Positions 60,386-64,000 of a DNA stretch of 64,000 nucleotides are shown in pieces; position 1 is the first letter of the stretch; each line of letters starts with the position of its first letter. The DNA lies in assembly GCF_030505395.1 (NCBI RefSeq), contig NZ_CP130044.1:3605001-3669000 (forward strand), written 5' to 3'. The DNA comes from Asticcacaulis sp. ZE23SCel15. GTDB taxonomy: Bacteria > Pseudomonadota > Alphaproteobacteria > Caulobacterales > Caulobacteraceae. The notes beneath the pieces were generated by a model. That model did not search any database, was not told the origin of the DNA, and worked only from the letters and a program-made list of their open reading frames with translations. A program made the translations under genes and the position numbers.

Positions 60386-61762
60386 ATGACGACCGGAACA
60401 CGCCGCACGGCCCTCAAAGGCTTTCTGGCCGGAGCCTCCGCCATTGGGATGTCAATGTCTCAAGCCAGCGCTCAAACCGCTGAGACGACAGCGCCCAAAC
60501 CGGCTGGCCCTGTGCCAAAGGACTGGATAGACCCCAAGACCGGCCACCGCATCATCCGCATATCGGACGAACCGGGTGCCTTGGGCATGTACTTTTATCG
60601 CCATGTCTACACGCCGCAGGGCGATATTATGGTCATCAAATCCCCGACCGGCATCCAGACGGTTGATCTCAAAACGTGGAAGGTGACGCCGCTGATTACC
60701 GGCGCAGGGAATGACCTGCTGTTTGCCGCCCGTAAATCGCGCGATATCTATTACGCCGTAACTGATACGGGTGAGGCCCTGCCCGCCGACCGGCCCAAGA
60801 CCATCTTTGCCATCAATATCGACACCAAGAAAAAACGGCAGATCGCCCGCATCCCCGCCGGTCAGATCAGCGCCATGAACGCGGATGATACAGTGCTGCT
60901 CGGCACGGTCGCCTATGGTGCCAAACCGTTACAGCCCAAGGACAAGGATAGCTTAGAGAAGTTCGGTCAGGCCGAATATGCGGCATTAGGCCCCGATGGC
61001 AAGCCGCTCAACTTCGCCAAGGCCAAGGGGGTGCGGATGCTAGAACGCTGGGCCTCGCGCGTACCCGCCGAGTTGTTCACCATCGACATCAAAACCGGCG
61101 CGCGCAAAGTCATCTACAGCACCGAAGAATGGATCGGCCACGCTCAATTTTCACCGACCGATCCGAGCCTGATCCGCTTTTGCATGGAAGGGCCGTGGCA
61201 CCGGGTTGATCGCATCAAGCTGATCAATGCCGACGGCACAAATCTGCGCTCAGTCCACACCCGCACCATGAATATGGAAATCTGGGGCCACGAGTTTTTC
61301 AGTCAGGACGGCAAGTGGCTGTGGTTTGACCTGCAAACTCCGCGCGGTCAGGTGTTCTGGGTCGCAGGTCTTGAACTGGCGACCGGCAAGCGCGTCTGGA
61401 AGCGTGTCGAGCAAAACGACTGGGGCGTGCACTTTAACGTCGCCCATGATGGCGTGACCTTCGCCAGCGACGGCGGCGATCTGGATATGGTCGCCCATGC
61501 GCCGGACGGCAAATGGATATCGCTGTTGAAGGCCGACACCATCGTCGATGCTGATCTACCGTCCTATGACGACGACCTGATCACCATTGAAAAGTTCACC
61601 TCCACCCGTCTGGTCGATATGTCGGCCCACGACTACCGGCTGGAGCCAAATCTGCGCTTCACGCCCGACGATAAATGGATCGTGTTCTGCTCGAACATGC
61701 ACGGCGATAACCACGTCTATGCGGTTGAAGTCAAACCCACCCGCGCGCCTGTGAAGGGTTAA
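60386..61762 (+). CDS. ogl: Oligogalacturonate lyase, polysaccharide lyase family 22
   Basis: 458 residues. A Tat-like signal ([25 protein letters not shown]) marks it as periplasmic. [61 protein letters not shown] and [24 protein letters not shown] are the seven-bladed propeller motifs of PL22, including the conserved histidines. It splits unsaturated digalacturonate into 5-keto-4-deoxyuronate. It starts 11 bp behind the GH105 gene and 7 bp before kduI, one operon. Confidence 0.93.
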   Translation: MTTGTRRTALKGFLAGASAIGMSMSQASAQTAETTAPKPAGPVPKDWIDPKTGHRIIRISDEPGALGMYFYRHVYTPQGDIMVIKSPTGIQTVDLKTWKVTPLITGAGNDLLFAARKSRDIYYAVTDTGEALPADRPKTIFAINIDTKKKRQIARIPAGQISAMNADDTVLLGTVAYGAKPLQPKDKDSLEKFGQAEYAALGPDGKPLNFAKAKGVRMLERWASRVPAELFTIDIKTGARKVIYSTEEWIGHAQFSPTDPSLIRFCMEGPWHRVDRIKLINADGTNLRSVHTRTMNMEIWGHEFFSQDGKWLWFDLQTPRGQVFWVAGLELATGKRVWKRVEQNDWGVHFNVAHDGVTFASDGGDLDMVAHAPDGKWISLLKADTIVDADLPSYDDDLITIEKFTSTRLVDMSAHDYRLEPNLRFTPDDKWIVFCSNMHGDNHVYAVEVKPTRAPVKG

Positions 61763-61769
61763 GTGTAAC

Positions 61770-62618
61770 GTGTTTCATAAGACCTACTACGCCACCCACC
61801 CTGACCAATTGGCAACGGCTGACACCCAGGCCCTGCGTGACCGATATCTGATCACCGATCTGTTTGCCGCCGATGACATCCGGCTCAACTATGTCCATCA
61901 GGAACGCCTTGTCATCGGCGGCGCGGCCCCCGTCAGCACAGCGGTGGCATTGCCAAGACTGACCGAACCACCGTCGGCCGCGGGCACCTCGCTGCTGGAT
62001 CGGCGGGAAATGGGTGTGGTCAATGTCGGCTCAGGTGCGGGCATTGTGCATGTCGACGGCGTGGACTTTGTGCTTGCGCCGCTCGATGCGCTCTATATCG
62101 GCAGTGGCAGCGGTGATGTGTCATTTGAGAGCGATAGCCCGGAGACACCGGCGCGCTTTTATCTGGCCTCCACCCCGTCGCATCAGCCCTACCCGACCGT
62201 GCGCATTGCCTTAAAGGACAGTCAACCGCTGGAACGCGGTAGCCTGGACACCTCCAATGAACGCACCATCCATCAGTTAATCGTGCCGCGCGTCTGCCGA
62301 TCGGCGCAGCTTCTGCTCGGCCTGACCCTGCTCAAACCGGGCAGCGTCTGGAACACCATGCCGCCGCACCTGCATGACCGCCGTTCAGAAGCCTATTTTT
62401 ACTTTGATATGGGCGCCAATGAGCGGGTGTTTCACTTTATGGGACAGCCCGATAATACCCGCCATCTGATCGCCGCCAATGAGCAGGCCGTGATCTGTCC
62501 GCCGTGGTCGATCCATTGCGGCGCCGGCACATCCAACTACGCCTTCATCTGGGCGATGGGCGGTGAGAACCTCGACTACGGCGATTTCAACGAACTGGAT
62601 CTTTGTCAGTTGGCTTAA
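61770..62618 (+). CDS. kduI: 5-dehydro-4-deoxy-D-glucuronate isomerase
   Basis: 282 residues from GTG 61770. The double cupin has the metal site H200, H202, E207 ([15 protein letters not shown]) and H249 (WSIHCG), in line with E. coli KduI. It converts 5-keto-4-deoxyuronate to 3-deoxy-D-glycero-2,5-hexodiulosonate, the cytoplasmic step that links the lyases to central metabolism. Last gene of the GH105-ogl-kduI unit. KduD and kdgK/kdgA are not in the window. Confidence 0.95.
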   Translation: MFHKTYYATHPDQLATADTQALRDRYLITDLFAADDIRLNYVHQERLVIGGAAPVSTAVALPRLTEPPSAAGTSLLDRREMGVVNVGSGAGIVHVDGVDFVLAPLDALYIGSGSGDVSFESDSPETPARFYLASTPSHQPYPTVRIALKDSQPLERGSLDTSNERTIHQLIVPRVCRSAQLLLGLTLLKPGSVWNTMPPHLHDRRSEAYFYFDMGANERVFHFMGQPDNTRHLIAANEQAVICPPWSIHCGAGTSNYAFIWAMGGENLDYGDFNELDLCQLA

Positions 62619-62686
62619 GAGGGGGCCAGTTGGCCTGACGACCCGCCTGTTTTAGTCCCCTTAACCGACCTGTTTTCACGTTTACG

Positions 62687-62712
62687 GCGCGAAGCTTCAT
62701 TCCACTTCGCGC
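62687..62712. promoter_or_regulatory. Inverted repeat upstream of the second TonB receptor
   Basis: GCGCGAAG / CTTCGCGC (62687-62694, 62705-62712, 10-bp spacer), 120 bp before the receptor start. No T-run follows, so it is more likely an operator than a terminator. Function not shown. Confidence 0.45.
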
Positions 62713-62834
62713 ATTGATTCATGCCCGATTGGAATTCGCCCACTTTGAAAAACGGCATATGATCCTCGCATAACAAGATAGCAGGGATGCCAAATACGCA
62801 TCGAACACCCTGCTCTACAGGTAAGGAAAGCCAT

Positions 62835-64000
62835 ATGTTGAAATCAGGGAATGGGGTGGCCCGTCACGGCCTCCTGCGGAGTGTATCGCTTATCGGGCTG
62901 CTGCTGGCCAGCGCCGCTCCGGCCATGTCGCAGGACGCCGCGACCGCTGCCGAAGATGACGTTACCGAAGTCGTCGTCACCGGCTTTCGCGGTTCGCTGC
63001 AAAGCGCCATCCGCGCCAAGCGTTTCGAAAGCGGCGTGGTCGATTCCATCAAGGCCGAAGATATCGCTGATTTCCCCGACCTGAACCTAGCGGAGTCCCT
63101 GCAACGTATTCCGGGGGTGGCCATCACCCGCGCCAATGGCGAAGGCCGTCAGATTTCGGTGCGCGGCTTAGGCTCAGAATACACCCGTGTGCGCGTCAAC
63201 GGCATGGAAGCCATTGCCACCACCGGCGGCACGGTCAATTCCGGCGGCACCAACCGCACCCGCGGCTTTGACTTTAACATGTTCGCGTCGGAACTGTTCA
63301 ACTCCCTGACCGTGCGCAAAACCGCCTCAGCCGATGTCGAAGAAGGCTCTCTGGGGGGCACGGTCGATCTGCAAACCGCCCGCCCATTCGACTATAAGGA
63401 CGATCAGCTCGTCGTTTCGGCTCAGGCCAGCTACAATGATCTGGCCCGTGACGTGCAGCCGCGCGTGACCATGATGGGCAGCCGCCGCTGGGCCGATGGC
63501 CGTCTGGGCGCGCTGTTCTCAGTGGCCTACGAAAAACGTCATATCCTTGAAGAAGGGGCCAATATCACCCGCTGGAGTGCGGGCGGGGCGAACGGCGGAT
63601 TCAACACCCAGTCGACCGTTGCGGGCTATACCATCGCCGAAATTAATAACACCAGCGCGACCACCGGCATCTTTCACCCGCGCCTGCCGTCCTATGTCAG
63701 CTACGACATCAACACCGAGCGTCTGGGCCTGACCGGATCGTTCCAGATGCGCCCGTCCGATGACACACTGGTCACGTTTGATGTGCTCTATTCCGACGTC
63801 AAGACCACGCGCGGCGAGCATCAGCTTCAGGCTATCGGTCTGAGCCGCAGCGGCGTGGGCAAGCCGCAAACCATTATCCGCAGCGGCATCGTCGAAGGCC
63901 GCAACCTCGTTCAGGCCACCATGGACAATGTCGATCTGCGCACCCAGACGGCGTGGGATGAGATGGAGACCGAGTTCACCCAGTACACCCTCACCCTGAC
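62835..64000 (+). CDS. TonB-dependent receptor, N-terminal part (cut by the window end)
   Basis: 388 residues are visible and no stop appears before the window ends. A signal peptide (about 1-32, LLLASAAPAMSQ) is followed by a TonB box (EVVVTGFRG) and a plug with SLQSAIRAKRFESGVVDSIKAEDIADFPDLNLAESLQRIPGVAITR, RQISVRGLGSEYTRVRVNGM and GSLGGTVDLQTARP. This is the carbohydrate-type TonB receptor pattern of Caulobacterales. It begins 216 bp after kduI and is likely the second importer of the pectin locus. Confidence 0.9.
   Translation, partial: MLKSGNGVARHGLLRSVSLIGLLLASAAPAMSQDAATAAEDDVTEVVVTGFRGSLQSAIRAKRFESGVVDSIKAEDIADFPDLNLAESLQRIPGVAITRANGEGRQISVRGLGSEYTRVRVNGMEAIATTGGTVNSGGTNRTRGFDFNMFASELFNSLTVRKTASADVEEGSLGGTVDLQTARPFDYKDDQLVVSAQASYNDLARDVQPRVTMMGSRRWADGRLGALFSVAYEKRHILEEGANITRWSAGGANGGFNTQSTVAGYTIAEINNTSATTGIFHPRLPSYVSYDINTERLGLTGSFQMRPSDDTLVTFDVLYSDVKTTRGEHQLQAIGLSRSGVGKPQTIIRSGIVEGRNLVQATMDNVDLRTQTAWDEMETEFTQYTLTL

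Overview
The window looks like chromosome of a Caulobacterales alphaproteobacterium, probably a Caulobacteraceae member of the Asticcacaulis/Caulobacter type. This rests on the divK-pleD pair, several TonB-dependent receptors, two UrcA-family proteins, gatCA, a lineage-typical non-catalytic PyrC, and prophage genes modelled on Caulobacter cell-cycle proteins (GcrA and GapR). The genus is inferred from gene content only.

Region 1 (1-16.1 kb) is the early/immunity/integration half of a prophage; its left end lies outside the window. A self-cleaving S24 repressor (7200-7820) faces a Cro/CII-type leftward operon. That operon runs HTH regulator, CII-like protein, unknown, GcrA homologue, unknown, LexA-like HTH, unknown, C5-cytosine methyltransferase, adenine methyltransferase, DnaB-like helicase, replication protein (cut by the window edge). 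Most genes overlap at start/stop codons. Operators built on ACGT boxes spaced 8 bp apart lie at 7117-7179 and 8584-8635. The rightward operon holds small unknown and membrane proteins, SSB, a GapR-RMF fusion, an AAA+ ATPase, ASCH, Gp37/Gp68, zinc-knuckle and cPPR proteins, and a tyrosine integrase that abuts tRNA-Lys(CTT) at 16158.

Region 2 (16.3-45.5 kb) is housekeeping chromosome: gatCA, a 2OG oxygenase, ruvX between two UrcA genes, an AEC transporter, pyrB (frameshifted)-pyrC(pseudo-DHOase)-plsY-dprA, topA, rnr, rpmG, a TonB receptor, divK-pleD, a RidA protein, and a crcB-rluC-HAD-ATP12 cluster. The intergenic spaces carry REP-like hairpin repeats. One pair of repeats forms inverted ends around a DUF559 nuclease gene inserted between pyrC and plsY.

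Region 3 (45.8-64 kb) is a pectin-use locus: two large exported (alpha/alpha)6-type enzymes (one DUF4450), a PL10 pectate lyase, a GH28 polygalacturonase, a TonB receptor, a GH105-DUF4861 fusion, a PL22 oligogalacturonate lyase, KduI, and a second TonB receptor cut by the window end. Together these would depolymerise homogalacturonan and probably rhamnogalacturonan outside the cell, import oligomers through the TonB receptors, and feed unsaturated uronates to KduI. No dedicated regulator or inner-membrane transporter is seen inside the window.
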